Of a stretch of 64,000 bases of DNA, positions 9,979 to 22,800 are shown one piece after another. Source of the DNA: Anoplolepis gracilipes (taxonomy: Eukaryota; Arthropoda; Insecta; Hymenoptera; Formicidae). The position numbers were made by a program, and so were the translations under genes. The notes under the pieces are model-generated. The model did not search any database and was not told where the DNA came from. It saw nothing but the letters and a program-made list of their open reading frames with translations. How positions within the stretch are numbered: the stretch's first letter is position 1; each line of letters opens with the position of its first letter. The stretch is from contig NC_132982.1 of assembly GCF_047496725.1 (NCBI RefSeq), positions 5,597,001 to 5,661,000 of the forward strand, written 5' to 3'.

Positions 9979-12900
9979 GTGAGTGTAATTCATTGCACTA
10001 AATGACGCAAATTATTTGCTACTATTGATAATTTAATACAATTGACGACTAAGATATTTTATTATGTCATTTTTATGGGGAAATAATAAAAAATGCGAAA
10101 TGTGCAAAACGCAATTTTCCAACATTATATCACTTGAAATTACTTTTTCAACATTATAAATGAAAAAGGTCATTAAATGTAAGAAACTATTATTCATGTA
10201 TTCAATATGTATAAAGATGGTGGTATCAATAGAATCAGGTCGGTGAAAATAATCTTATTATCTGAAAATTTTTGATTAATGTCTCAGCGCTGTTTTTAAG
10301 ATTCGCAGATTTAATGTAAAATCAATTCGCGCGATGAGCAGTGATAATAATTTATTCTCAAGTTCCACACATTTTATGTTAAATAGATATACGATCCATT
10401 AGCCCTCATTGAAGATGAGACGGAGGAAGGCGACGTCATTGTTGTCTCGATATCGCCTTTCGTTCATCCCTTGAGATATGACCTCGAATTGACGGCGCCG
10501 AGCGACGTTAACGCGACGTCGAATCTGAAAGGACGAGTTATTATCAAATTCCGCGTCGACGGCACACCAGCCTTAAGCAAATTGTCTCTCAATGCGAGGA
10601 ATATCACGGCAACACATTATAAATTGACGCTCATAGAAGAGAACAATGTGCGAACAAAAAGAAGACGTAGAAGACGCGCAGAGGATGACAATAAAGGCAA
10701 TCAAAGCATGGAGTGGAAACCGGTGAACGCTGGTATTTATTTCAGAGACGTCTTCTCCATTTTACTGATATTTTTCATTAAAATTTCTTCTCATTTCTTT
10801 CAATTGTATAGTAGAAAAAATATTTCGACTAATATATGGGAGAAATGTTTAATTTTGTAAAATTGGTTGTATTAAAGCTATTTAATTTACTTTTGTACGT
10901 TTTCATTAATATTACATTAACTGTTTAGTATTTTTCCTATAATTTTTTGAGAAGTTTACATACGCAAGAGTTATGTTGCCACATGTTTAAAACATGTGTG
11001 TTAGATTTTAATCCAGGTTATGAGTGTAAATCGTGTATCGTTTCATTTTTATTATAATCAGCATTACGAACATAATTATAAGTAGTAACGGGTTAACGTA
11101 CGTTAACAAAGCAACAGATTTCTGGTAGCGAAATATGCACGATAAGACGATAATTAGCCTGCAGCTGTGTCAATATCATAACATAATAGCATGCGAATGA
11201 TCAATTACATAACGTTTGCGATAAGTTTGAAAATAAAAAGGAAAAAAAAAAAGAGTTAAAAGAGTTCGCATTTTTACCGTTTTAAACATTATGTAATTGA
11301 TCTGGTTAAATCGTTTTATTAGTCCATGAAAAAAGTTGTATAAAAAATTATAATTGCATATGATCACAATTTAGATAAAAACTCATGTGTGAAGTTTTTA
11401 TATCTATTTTTTTATGTATTTTATTTTTAAGATAAAAAAATTAGACGCGATTGATTGTTTAATCGAATAATGAATCTGTTAACGCAGATAATGTTACCAC
11501 GACTCTTCCCGCCAACGCAACACCTGTTCAATTGGAAAATCAGGAAACAACGCGCGGCGACGTTACTGACTATCCTTCAGAAAACGTGATCTTCTCCGGC
11601 AATGAAACTTCTTCGAAGAACGAGAGCACGTCTGCGACCGATGGACAATCTAGGGAATCCGCAAACGTAACGGTGCCTGAATCGACGACATCTGGAGCAG
11701 GTATGTCAGCTACGGTAACTTCCAGTAACGGAAGCGTAACCGAGGTGGTGATCCAGCGATACGAGGAAGATACTAATAACGGATTACATGTAATACATCC
11801 GGCCGTTGCCATACGTCCGGGAACGTACAGCTTGGAGATCGATTACGAGATTATACTTGACGGTAAGGCGATTTACTCGGCAAGCTTTGGCGAATCCGGC
11901 GAAGAAAGGTGAGTTTTTCTGCGATGATCATAGTAAAGAATCAATTATAATCGCTAATTATGTACTAAATAATTATACTATATAATATATACTAAAATAA
12001 TTTTCTTTTGAAAAACATGCATATGTAAATATTTCTTCAACTATTATCAAACGTAATGCATGTGTATGTTTATTTTACATATTTTACATATATTAAAGAA
12101 AAAAGAGGAAAAGCTTTTTTAACAACTAAAAATGTATCTGCAAATGTTTAAATAATTTTATCTACATATTTTTCAATAGAACGTTAATCGGGACGCGGTT
12201 GAAACCTTTGGAAGCATCGCGTCTTCTGCCAATTTTCGATGACGTGAATCTCAAGGCTGTCTTCTCGCTATCCGTGGCACGTCCGCGCAAAGCGAGGGTC
12301 CTTTCGAACATGCCTCTCAATATCTCGAGAAACACGTGCGTAATTCATGCATGTTGATTGCAGCTGTGTCAACTTTTGCGTACTTAGGAAGTTATATCAG
12401 CTTAAAATAGCAAAACTGCCCAGTTTCTTCAATTGTATTCTGTCAAGTAAAAATTTAGAATAGAAAATTATATAAATTATTTTTATATAAAATAAAAATT
12501 GGATGAGTTTTTATATTATACAATTTATATATTTTATATTACGGTAATTTAAAACATGTCAGATTTTTTATAAATGTCTCTCATTATATGTAATTTTTTT
12601 TCTTTTATAAGAAAATGAAATGATTAGTTTGCGACTTGTTTCTTTCAAGATCGGACAATCAAGTGATCGACACTTTCAACGATACCCCGTTGTTGTCACC
12701 TTATAATCTTGCCTTCGTAATAGGCGAGGTTGAATCGTTAAGCGAAACAAGAACAGGTCTCGACAATAAAACGACGATGACTTTCTGGGGCGATCCAAAG
12801 AGACGATCACGAGGGATATACCTTTATGACAAACTTGAACAAGTCATTACATATTTAAATGACATGTTCTCGATGCCTTATCCGCTATCGAAATTAGATA

Positions 12901-15900
12901 TCATCGCATTACCACCGCGAATCATTGATAATACCGGAAGCTTGGGATTAATATCGATAAAGTAAGCCAAATTGCAATACTACTTTTTATGTACAAGAAT
13001 TATATAAAATTAATATACTAGAAAAAGGTGGTCTGGCACAAATCAACTTCAAGAAGATTATAAAATTTTATTTCTTGAATTAATTTTTGAACAGATTTGG
13101 AAAATTTTAAATTAAAAGCTCTTTGGTATATTACATAAGATATTTTTAAATTATAAAAGAATCTGATAATGGAATAAAATTTTATCTATTTGTTTCGAAA
13201 TTTGACAAAAATGTCACTAAAATAATTTCTCAAGACTAAACAATTTAATAATTTCACATTTTCAAAAATCTGCTTTAAATTAATCGATAATTATATTGTT
13301 AGACTAATTCATATTTATACAATTATTCTACGTTTGATAGCATGCTGCAAGTAAAACTAAATTGTTTTCAAGGCAATCGCTCTTCTACGCCGCGGATCGA
13401 TCTCCCATGGTCACGAAGACAGACGCGTTAAGCGCTCTGATAAGCTTGATAGGAGAACAATGGCTAGGCGGTGTCGTGAACGTGAAGAACTGGTCGGACG
13501 TTTGGCTTTTAGAAGGCTCCATGATCCATTTGCGACACGCGATGATCGAGAAGGCACATAATTGGAATAATATTTGTGACATTTATTAACTTTAAATGTA
13601 CACACACCGAAATGGAATATTTGAATGTTGATTCTTATTTAAATTAATTTTACTATTTCTTTAGATTTCTTTACTAGAATATTAAAACATCGCAAATTTT
13701 GGTTTTTTTTTATATGACAAACTAAGAACCAAATGTGTCAATTTTATTTTATTAAGCTGTGTGTATTTTTAAAATTAATGTATTAAATTTTGAATCATTT
13801 ATTCAGTTTTTAAGAACATAAACCAATGAAAGATTAAGTAAGAAAATTAATTTGCGTGCTCACAAAACTGTGTGTTGTAAAATGCAAAGTTTACATATTT
13901 ATAAAATGAAATTTTAGGTTTTTCTAAAAATTTAATTAAACATTTGGATAATCATTATTTTATATTAATTTATCTATATTGAGTTTTCCTTATAATTTCA
14001 GTATATTCAGTTTTTTACTTTTTTTAAATAATAATCACTTTACATTTGATTAGATGTCCAGATAATAACATCTTTTCTTGTCGAACAAAGGAAAGAGATT
14101 CTCATGAGATTCTATTTTCAGATAGACTTGTCACTGGACTCCAATCATGCCTTCCTTGCTGACGTCCAATGGGAAGCTATGGAAGAAGATGGTTACAGCG
14201 TTTCAAGATCGTTGCAATCGAATGTCAATCCCGCTCATCTGGACTTTTCGGACGACAATGTTCGACATAAGAAAGGTACAAATGAAGGTCTCAAACAGAT
14301 CGTTTCTTTCTTGAGTAACAATGCTTATAATATTTTCAAATATTTTCTCTATTATTATAAATATTATATTTTAAAATTAATTAGATATTAATATTTGAAA
14401 ATGATGCGGCTGATTATTTGAACAATGTTATATTTGCATCAATAAATAAATATGGAATATTTAAATATTATCAATACAAAAAGATACATTTATATATTAT
14501 TATGTATTTAAGCACATTACGTAATGTTGTGCAAATAACATTTATCTTTGGAAATTTATTTCAAGATTCTCTACGTATCTTTTGATATAAAAATAATACG
14601 ACATATTTTTCGTTTCTTATATTATGTCATTAATTAACTTAATAACAGTTTGTCTCAGTTTTATTTGAAAGGTAGTATCGAATATACACTCTCGTCGGAC
14701 GTTGCATAATATGATTCTGCATTTTACCTGCTTCTTGTAGGTGCATGCTTGATTCGCATGTTGCATGGCGTGATAAACGATACCGCCTTTAGGAACGGCT
14801 ACCGGAAATTCGTAGCGAGGTGGTGGGTATATATCACTATATCTCGTCGATTTTATCCTTTGACCGGCCGTCGTCCGTTCATCAATCGCGCGCGTTTAAA
14901 TCACTCGCGCGTCCGCGTGATTCAATCGTCGAAACGATAATCGACGCATTTTACAACGAGTTATCCTGTCGGCTTTATGGTAATATCAGCCATTGAATGT
15001 CACGAGCCGATCATTATGCTTCTTTATCGGGCTTGTTATATAAGTGGATCCATCATCGATATATTTCATTGGTATTGAATCGCAAAATATATAATATCGA
15101 TGCACATAATTTAATGTACAGAAGATGTTTCATTTTTTCATCATAAATGCGTTATATAAATGCTAAAAGTATTAAAATTTTTATAAATAAAAAATCTTTC
15201 TTAGGAGATACTCGACAGCAAATGTCGATGATTTTTGGGAAGCAGTGGCCGAAGAAACTGTCAATTTACCCGCAGAAATTATTCTGTCCCAAATGATGAA
15301 TTCTTGGATCTCGAATCATGGATATCCGATCATTAGTGTCACGAGAGACTACAATAAGGGCACAGCTGTTGTTCGACAGGTGCGACCTAAATAATTCGTA
15401 TTGAAGAAGCATGTGCATTTATCGCTTTGTGTGCTTCTCGAGAAAAAAATATTTTTATTAATGTTAACTATTGTCACGCAGCAAAGATTTACGTACGATC
15501 AATCGTCATCCGACACTCAAACGACGTGGTACGTACCGCTTGATTATATTAACAAAACGAGGAATGATTGGTCATCTCCGACAAAGACGTGGTTATATTC
15601 CGAAGCGGAAACGGTGGTGGACGATGTTGGTGCTCAAGATTCTTGGGTTGTATTCAATGTGAATAAAACAGGTTAGTTGCATAAATATTTTTCTTGTCTA
15701 TAAAAAAGTCTATAAAAAATTGTAGATATATCAAAATATTTTTTTCACATTAGAATGAAATTTTATATTTAACTTTTTTGTAGATAACAGTATAAAAATG
15801 GAATATTAATTATAATTAAAATTTCTTTTTAAATAAATTTATAATAAGAAAGAGAAGTAAAATTAATTAATACTTGCTGATATTTATTTAGACTTCATGT

Positions 15901-18735
15901 ATTATTTTAATTATTTTAGTCCTAATATACTTTAATCGCTTCTTTTTCAATTTATACTCTTATTTTTTGATTGTTCCATGTATTAAAATGCAATTTTGCA
16001 TATAAATAACTCTTTTCGCTGCCACATGTGGAAAATAATTTAATGAATATATTATTTTAATATTCTCTAATTTAATGAAAAATTGTAAAATACAAATGTT
16101 TATGCTATCATTGTAACGTTAACTGTTCTCAAGGTTATTACCGTGTGCATTATGATGAGGAAAATTGGAAGCTCCTGGCGCAGACCCTCGAGGAGGATCA
16201 CGAGATCCTTCCAGCAGAAACCAGAGCATCGCTCATCGACGATGTGCTAGGGCTTGCTGCGGTCGGCTTGACGAAATACGCGACCGCTTTCGACTTTATT
16301 AAATATATGCAAATGAAGGAACGACATTACGCTCCTTGGGGTGTCCTGATGCGTCATCTGTTGAAATTGAATGGGCTTCTTTATGAAACGTCAGGCTTCA
16401 GTGACTTCCAGGTAATCTAGTGTGTCTCCATGTAGTGATAGGAAAACATTCTAAAAAATAGAGTTACAGTTAGTCGTTAGCAAACTATTTATGATTTAGA
16501 AAGTTGTCAGGTTCACAAAATATTCACAAAATATTTGGTTAAAAATGTACTGCTCTACATATATAAAAAATATAAGACAAAGATACAATAATAAAAAAAC
16601 TTATGACGAAATATATTTATTTATAATATTTATTCATAAATAAATATATTTTAGAAATATGATATTCAAAATGATAATCATAATTTACAACGCATTTATA
16701 AGAACATTTAAATAAATTAATACTCTATTATACATATTATTTTTATCAAAGCAATAATAAATTTAAAATTTATGTAAAACTTTTTTTTATGAATACTAAT
16801 AGTTTGATTAAGAATTACTAGCGGGTAATAATATGATAACGGAATGGATTATTTGCAGGAGTTTACATTGAAATTCACATCAAAATTATATTCAGACGTG
16901 GGATGGAAGATTGATGAGGGATCGGGGCTAACTTTGACCGCCCTAAAAATAGCGTGCGCGTTCGAGAACGCTGAGTGTCTCGAGTGGTCCAAAACTCATT
17001 TTGCGAAACTAAAGGATCGTTCCGACGCGGACGAAGTGTGAGTTCGATAAAATGTTTAGTATTTTATTCGAAATCCATTATACGTGCAATCGTATTGTAT
17101 GTCCTCTTAAACGAGGAACAATAATATTCAATTTATAATGACTTTTGTACAAATTTTTCTTCATAATTTCATTAGCTGAACAAAATGGAATTCCGATCAA
17201 TACATAACGGTTGTAAGCTTTATATATCTTCAAACGTTTTATCTTTTTATAACCAGATGCTGCATTTATATTGACGTTCATATAAAATTCTTTCGATATG
17301 TATTTACGAATCAAATAAAACAGTAATTGTTTTTTTCTTTCATACAGCAGTTAAAAGTCTAAAAATTAATAAATTTTTTAAATTATTTACACGATCGGCA
17401 ATACTAAACCGCGATGCATTATTAACAAAGTATAAAAAGAAAATATGAAAGCGAAGAAGTTTATAATGACATTTTCGGAATAATTTCCATTCTTTGAAGA
17501 TATCGGCTAAATTTATGGCCCATTTCGGATATAAAACTTTGATTGTTTCAGCGTACCAGCGTACGCACGCGAAGTACTGTACTGTACGATTGCGAGATAC
17601 GGCACGCGAAATGAGTGGAATTACTTTGTTGAGAGGGCAAACTCTACAGCAGATCGAGAGGAGAAAAATCGCCTTTTATCAGCGTTTGCATGCTTCCAGA
17701 CGCCATGGATTCTACAATCGTAAGTATGAATTAGAAATTAATACACAAGGTTAATAATATAGTTGAACAATATACGTAAACACTCGTAAAATCAAAGTTT
17801 CTTTTTAAAGTAAATTTTAGGAGAAAGAAAATTAATAATTTTTACAAACAATCTCTCTTTATTTAATTTAAAGAGAGAATTTTAATTTTTGTAATATAAC
17901 TTTTATATTTAATGTTAATAGTTAAAAAAAGAGGAACATACGACAGTAAAATCTTCACTAAAAAAAGAATAAAGATCCCAAAAAATACTTAGAAAAATAT
18001 AAATAATTTTCAAATATCCAGTAAAAATATACACGATTTTTACTAAAGCATATTTGTGTCCCTCGCATATTTTTATTAATTAAAAAATTTGTTTTGCAAC
18101 TTTGAATAATACAACATAATTATAAAAAAATTCGAGATCTTTCAATTCTTAAAAAAAAAAAAAAAAAAAAAAAAACGACATATGTTTGGAGATGTATAAT
18201 GCGTGTTAATGTTACTTATTAAGGCTACTTAGTGAGCTTCTTGAGGGGAAAATCTACAACGAGGACGAGACGCAAAGGATCTTAAGAAGTTTTCCGCAAA
18301 ATCCAGTTGCTGCGCAACTCGCTTACAAGTTTGTGCGAAATAATTGGCAGACTATCGTCACAAGGTTTGCAACTTTCTTATCTCACTGTCGAACTTATAA
18401 GTAGATTATAACGTGCTCTTGTGTCTGTTTAGATTCTCGAAATCTCGCCCGATCTTGAAAGGTTTCGCGTTGGCATCGATGAACGGCTTGATTAGCAAGG
18501 AAGATCTGGATGACGTAAGTGTAATCTAAAAGACAAAAATTTTCGAGCATTACAAATTTCGATCCTTCAGTTTCAGACTTTTAGCGAGGATAATCGCGAA
18601 AGCATAAAGAACGTGGGATATACTATGGCGATGGTCGAGGCGCATGCTAATTTTGCGATAAGGTGGTTGCAGGAATTCTTGCCGGAAGTGCAGGAGTGGC
18701 TAACGGCAAATAATGCCACGGAAGTATCGACATGA
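9796..18735 (+). CDS. M1 aminopeptidase N-like type II membrane protein, catalytically degenerate (gene 2, complete)
   Basis: Exons: 9796-9978, 10387-10732, 11488-11908, 12180-12335, 12650-12961, 13373-13553, 14122-14275, 14741-14822, 15205-15379, 15482-15671, 16134-16411, 16859-17037, 17552-17719, 18224-18364, 18433-18514, 18571-18735. They join in phase to 1070 residues plus TGA, near the usual M1 length once an insertion is discounted. Order: cytosolic tail, membrane helix (about 33-55), M1 N-terminal domain split by a Ser/Thr-rich insertion (about 150-262), catalytic-like domain, domain III, and the ERAP1-like C-terminal domain (GYYRVHYDEENW near 734). Active members trim N-terminal residues at the cell surface using Zn2+. 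Here GAMEN reads DNTGS (462-466), HExxH reads SLIGE (497-501), and the catalytic Tyr aligns with His582; only the third ligand Glu520 remains. It is probably a non-enzymatic surface protein. One intron (13554-14121) appears to be GC-AG. Confidence 0.92.
10387..11908 (+). other. gene 2 exons 2-3: N-terminal domain with poly-Arg and Ser/Thr-rich insertion
   Basis: Exon 2 (10387-10732) opens the M1 N-terminal domain (PLRYDLELTAP, then GRVIIKFRV) and ends after a run of six arginines (residues 153-158, KRRRRRRAEDD). Exon 3 (11488-11908) starts in a segment rich in Ser, Thr, Glu and Asn with at least six N-glycosylation sequons (NVT, NAT, NET, NES, NVT, NGS). It returns to the fold at about residue 264 (PAVAIRPGTYSLEIDYE). 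The insertion of about 110 residues is not a usual part of M1 proteins. Confidence 0.85.
12650..13553 (+). other. gene 2 exons 5-6: degenerate GAMEN and zinc-site region
   Basis: Exon 5 (12650-12961) ends with the family block PLSKLDIIALPP and then DNTGSLGL, aligning with GAMENWGL. Exon 6 (13373-13553) encodes SLIGEQWLGG and VWLLEGSM, aligning with HELAHQWFGN and LWLNEGFA. The QW, the G, the W and the LEG anchor the alignment. Both His ligands and the catalytic Glu of HExxH are gone; the distal Glu is kept. Confidence 0.88.
13554..14121 (+). other. gene 2 intron 6, probable GC-AG intron
   Basis: The exon ends in phase 0 at MIEK, where the sequence reads GAGAAG|GCACAT. The next exon starts in phase 0 after TATTTTCAG at 14121. 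Any GT donor before the in-frame stop (TAA about 35 bases on) would either remove conserved residues or break phase. A GC donor is the simplest reading. It lacks the strong GCAAGT consensus typical of such introns, so some doubt remains. Confidence 0.55.
18151..18175. repeat. poly(A) tract in gene 2 intron
   Basis: 25 consecutive A in the intron before exon 14 (18224). Confidence 0.95.
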
Positions 18736-19001
18736 ATATTTGAAAAATATCCTTCCAGATTGCAACAAGATGAAGGAGGACTCTGTGTACGATTATCGAT
18801 TCGCACTTTCGTACGCGACGTGGGCTTGCATACGAAAAGAGAACTGTGAGAATTTTTCTACGACAACAAGTTTTATTTTTCCGTATGCTTTTGTCAAGCA
18901 TAATTACAAAACCAAGCAACAAGAATCTCGTTCTTATATCGTTTAGCCTTAGAACGACGGTCATTAGTATAATTAGTGTTTGTAGGTACATATTTAACAA
19001 A

Positions 19002-19002
<1 letters not shown>

Positions 19003-19068
<66 letters not shown>

Positions 19069-19077
19069 TATATATAG

Positions 19078-19108
<31 letters not shown>

Positions 19109-19110
19109 TA
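19003..19110. repeat. long (AT)n microsatellite with interruptions
   Basis: About 100 bases of AT repeat, interrupted by ACACAC, GATA and TACA variants, starting about 270 bases after the gene 2 stop codon. Confidence 0.95.
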
Positions 19111-19600
19111 TTTATATAATAATCGTATCTCTAACGATGTGGTAATTATTATTCCAATGTTTATCGTAAACACTTCATTCGCGCGCGTTTCCGCTCGTTA
19201 AATGACGCTCTATTGCTATACGGTACTCGATTTATAACACGCTATATTATCGTTACAATAATCTATCCGTACCGTTGTCCTCACTTCTCATTTTTAGTCT
19301 AACTCATTAAATGCGTTAAGTACGGTATATATATCTATATATATATATATATATATATATATTCGCAAGCTATCAAACACGCGCGGTTTAAGGGTGGAAG
19401 CAATGATTTATCGTCGGATGGGGCTCGAGCCGTCAGAGATTAATGCGACCGATGTTTAATCGAGATCTTAAGCGCACGCGATGCGCGCGCTATGTCAGTT
19501 TTCGCGTACATCAAAATCTTTCGAGATCTCAAAATCGCACAACTGTATAACATCGATTTTATGTATTACCTTAATGCATCCAGCCCGCATCTCACTACGC

Positions 19601-19890
19601 TATTTAGCGCTAAATGCGATCCTTTTCCTATTCCATATCTATCGATATAGAGTATGCGGCTTTACACAAATAATGGATATTTAACGCTAAATACGACTGT
19701 TTTTCATTTTTCTTTTTTTCTCATATTAAACACATTTTCACGCTTTGAGAGTGACGTTGCAAGAGTACAGTTAATCATTAGTCGTATTTAACGTTAGATA
19801 CCATTGGAAAATGTTTATTTCACATTTATATTAAACAGAATACTCTCATATTAAATGAGTAAATCTCAGCGCATTTGGCGCTAAATTCGC
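19601..19890. repeat. cluster of a dispersed palindromic motif (TTTARCGCTAAAT type)
   Basis: Four copies of a near-palindromic motif lie within 290 bases: tatttagcgctaaatgcg at 19601, tatttaacgctaaatacg at 19678, its inverted copy cgtatttaacgttagata at 19783-19800, and gcatttggcgctaaattcg at 19871. The second and third copies form 21-base inverted arms. No function is assigned. Confidence 0.6.
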
Positions 19891-22800
19891 ATTCATCAAT
19901 CTGCAAATAAAAATTTCTCGATATACACGAGAATTGTCCAAAAACACATTTTTATTCTGGGATAACGCGCGAAAATATGTTATTCTCCAATCTCTTATTG
20001 AAGGGGTTATTTTTTTTAAATGAGGCACATCTATATATTTTTAACAAAATGTGAATTGCGCATGAATATTTCTTCACACTTAATACGTCCAACCATGATT
20101 CATCAAAAGCGTTCTGTATTTTTTATTTAAATCTTCAAAACGGATTTCCCGCACAACTCTCCCTTACAATATTAGTTATCTGAAATATTTCACTTGTTAT
20201 TAATGCACGTAAAGGCTATCCTTCATTTTCTTCATTCGGTTCAAGGCATATGTATGTTGTCTTATTTCATGAATAACCCCTTCAACCAATCGCTTAAAAA
20301 AGTTTTCGATCGTTTATTGTCTTTATACAATTCACTCAATTTTATCAGACGCATTATTATATCAGTGTCGCGTGTGAGCGCATTGTCGACATTCTAAAAC
20401 GATCGCATATATATATATATACATCGGCACGATGGAATATAAATTGTTAGGATATTGTGCGCGACGAACAAACGCGATTTTCATCGAATTTTGCGTTTTT
20501 TAAATTTCGTACTCGACTTTCAAACGCGTCCCGTCAAAAAGATCCGTTTCCGTTCGTTACGTTTGGTCATGCCTTCCTGTGTAGAACGTTATTATATTTT
20601 TTTTTGAATCCTACTAGTTTCGCTCGATGCATTTAATGCCGATACCATGTAGTACTTTGTACTTCGGAATCGAGACTTCGGTTCTACACTCTTCTCGTGA
20701 CCAGAACGCTAATTAATAGAGGTGCTCGAAATTTCGATAAACCTGCGCCGAGAGCACCAATTGTTGAAGCTGTTATCGGAAATGGGATGACTGAAAGAGA
20801 TCGCGCGAAAACGTACATACACTCCAAGCGCTATATCGCTTGCAAATTTTGTATAAGCCTAAATGAAACTACATATCTGGTTTTGATGAAATATTGTTAC
20901 GAAATAGTTGCCATCTTACGGCGAGAGATTAACATAAAATCGCTCACATTATAAAAATTATAGAAAATAAAACCAGTACTTTTATCTGCCACACCTCTCT
21001 TCGTGGTTCTCTCGTCGAAGAGAATTATTGTTTTATATTATTGATATTTCACTTGTTTCTTCGTAATGAGCTACTTTAATAATTTAGATAAAAGAAATTA
21101 TGTGAGCTTTACATAATTGAATTATATATGAATTATCCATGGCCTTTGAAAAACTGATATATTTTTGTGAAAATTTCAATTTATTTTCTTATTTTAACTT
21201 TATCATTATTTTCTAATAAAAAAAAGTTTCTCTGACAGCGTTTTAGTCAAATAAAAATTGAATATATCTTTATAATAATATATTTTGAATAATATATTAA
21301 TACAAAAAATTGAAATTTTGAAGCGACACCCATAATTATGTTACGATGTCGCTATTAAAGAGTTCCATGAATTTTTTCGAAAGAATATTTTAATCGTTTG
21401 TAAAAAAAAGGCTCAACCATTATGGCCTTTACTTACTGTTACGCTTCGTTATTTACATGGTATATTTACATCTTAATTTATGCTGTTAATTGTTTATTAT
21501 TTAAATGTGCATACCACATTTGCTCTATCTTTCTCTCATTCCTTCTTGACTTGTAATCTAAAATCCTTCTAATGATCGAATTTTTCGATCATATCGACGT
21601 GATTTTCGCAGTCGACGATGAATATTTGTTGTTTTTAATAATAATACAGATTTATTGTAATTAACGAATATAAAGTTAATCCTATAGACACATGGTGACA
21701 ATCAAAAAGTTGCTAAAAAATTTCTGCTAATAAAAATAGATTAGAAGAAAATAATTAACAAATATTTATTTTTCGAAATTAAATTTTTTTTTTTAAATTT
21801 CTTAAACACAACACAACTACACACATAAATTATTTAACACTTAACTATCTCAGTAATATATTAAAATTTTTTTTTCTAATATTTTCTTATATAATTCAAA
21901 ATTTAAATACTCCATTCTTTATCAGAAAAGCAATAAAGTATTATCTCTGTTATTAATATTCAACATTTAATTATTATAGTTAAATTTAAGTAACGTGATT
22001 TGACATATTTTTAAAAGATTAAAAAATGCAAAATAATTACAAGCATAAAATTAAGATTATTAATGAATTATTGAAGAAGTTAAAAAAATAAATTATTAAG
22101 TGATTTTTTCATTTTTTCTGTTTATTAGAAAATAAAACATTGAAATGGCTTTTATATGTTCTATTATTATGCCATAATTGAGGATACTATTTTTGCAATA
22201 AAATCGCCATCGACTCGAAAGTCACCGTTTGCTGCGCTATTTGAAGTAACAAGTAAATTCATAGCTCTATCATAGAAAACGTGTGCGTTGTTTTCCTAAC
22301 GGCCTAGTGCGGAATAGATTTATTTCGCTTTCTCGCTAGGAGAATCCCTCGAACTATTATTCTAAGTGTACGTCTTTTTCATATCCTTTGAATCTAATGC
22401 ATTCGCTGGACGATTTTTAATCAGGTAGCGACCACTTGCATTAGCCTCACACGTGACGTTGCTTGATGATATTCGGCAAAAATCAATCAGGGCGTCGATC
22501 AAGAAGAAACAATCGTTCGAGTCTTGAAAAAAAATTATTAAAAATTTTATCTTCTGGTCGATTTGCCCGATGATCGATCGTACGAGGAACGATCGTATGC
22601 CGGAAATTGCCTTTTACCATCGACAGCGATCCAAGTAACAGCTCCTAAAACGCTTATAAAGTATCGGCCTTGCGTTTTAATGGCAGTAGTAATGGGGAAT
22701 CGTTATTCCTCGCCGTAATAATATATATATATATATATATTTACAATTCCAAGTACTTCGGCATTGTACTTAGAACACGCAAAGTTACTCTTTAATTATG

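Noticed and set aside
18647..19145. Frames encoding long Tyr-Ile repeats on both strands
   Set aside because: They are translations of an AT microsatellite overlapping the gene 2 last exon on the other strand.
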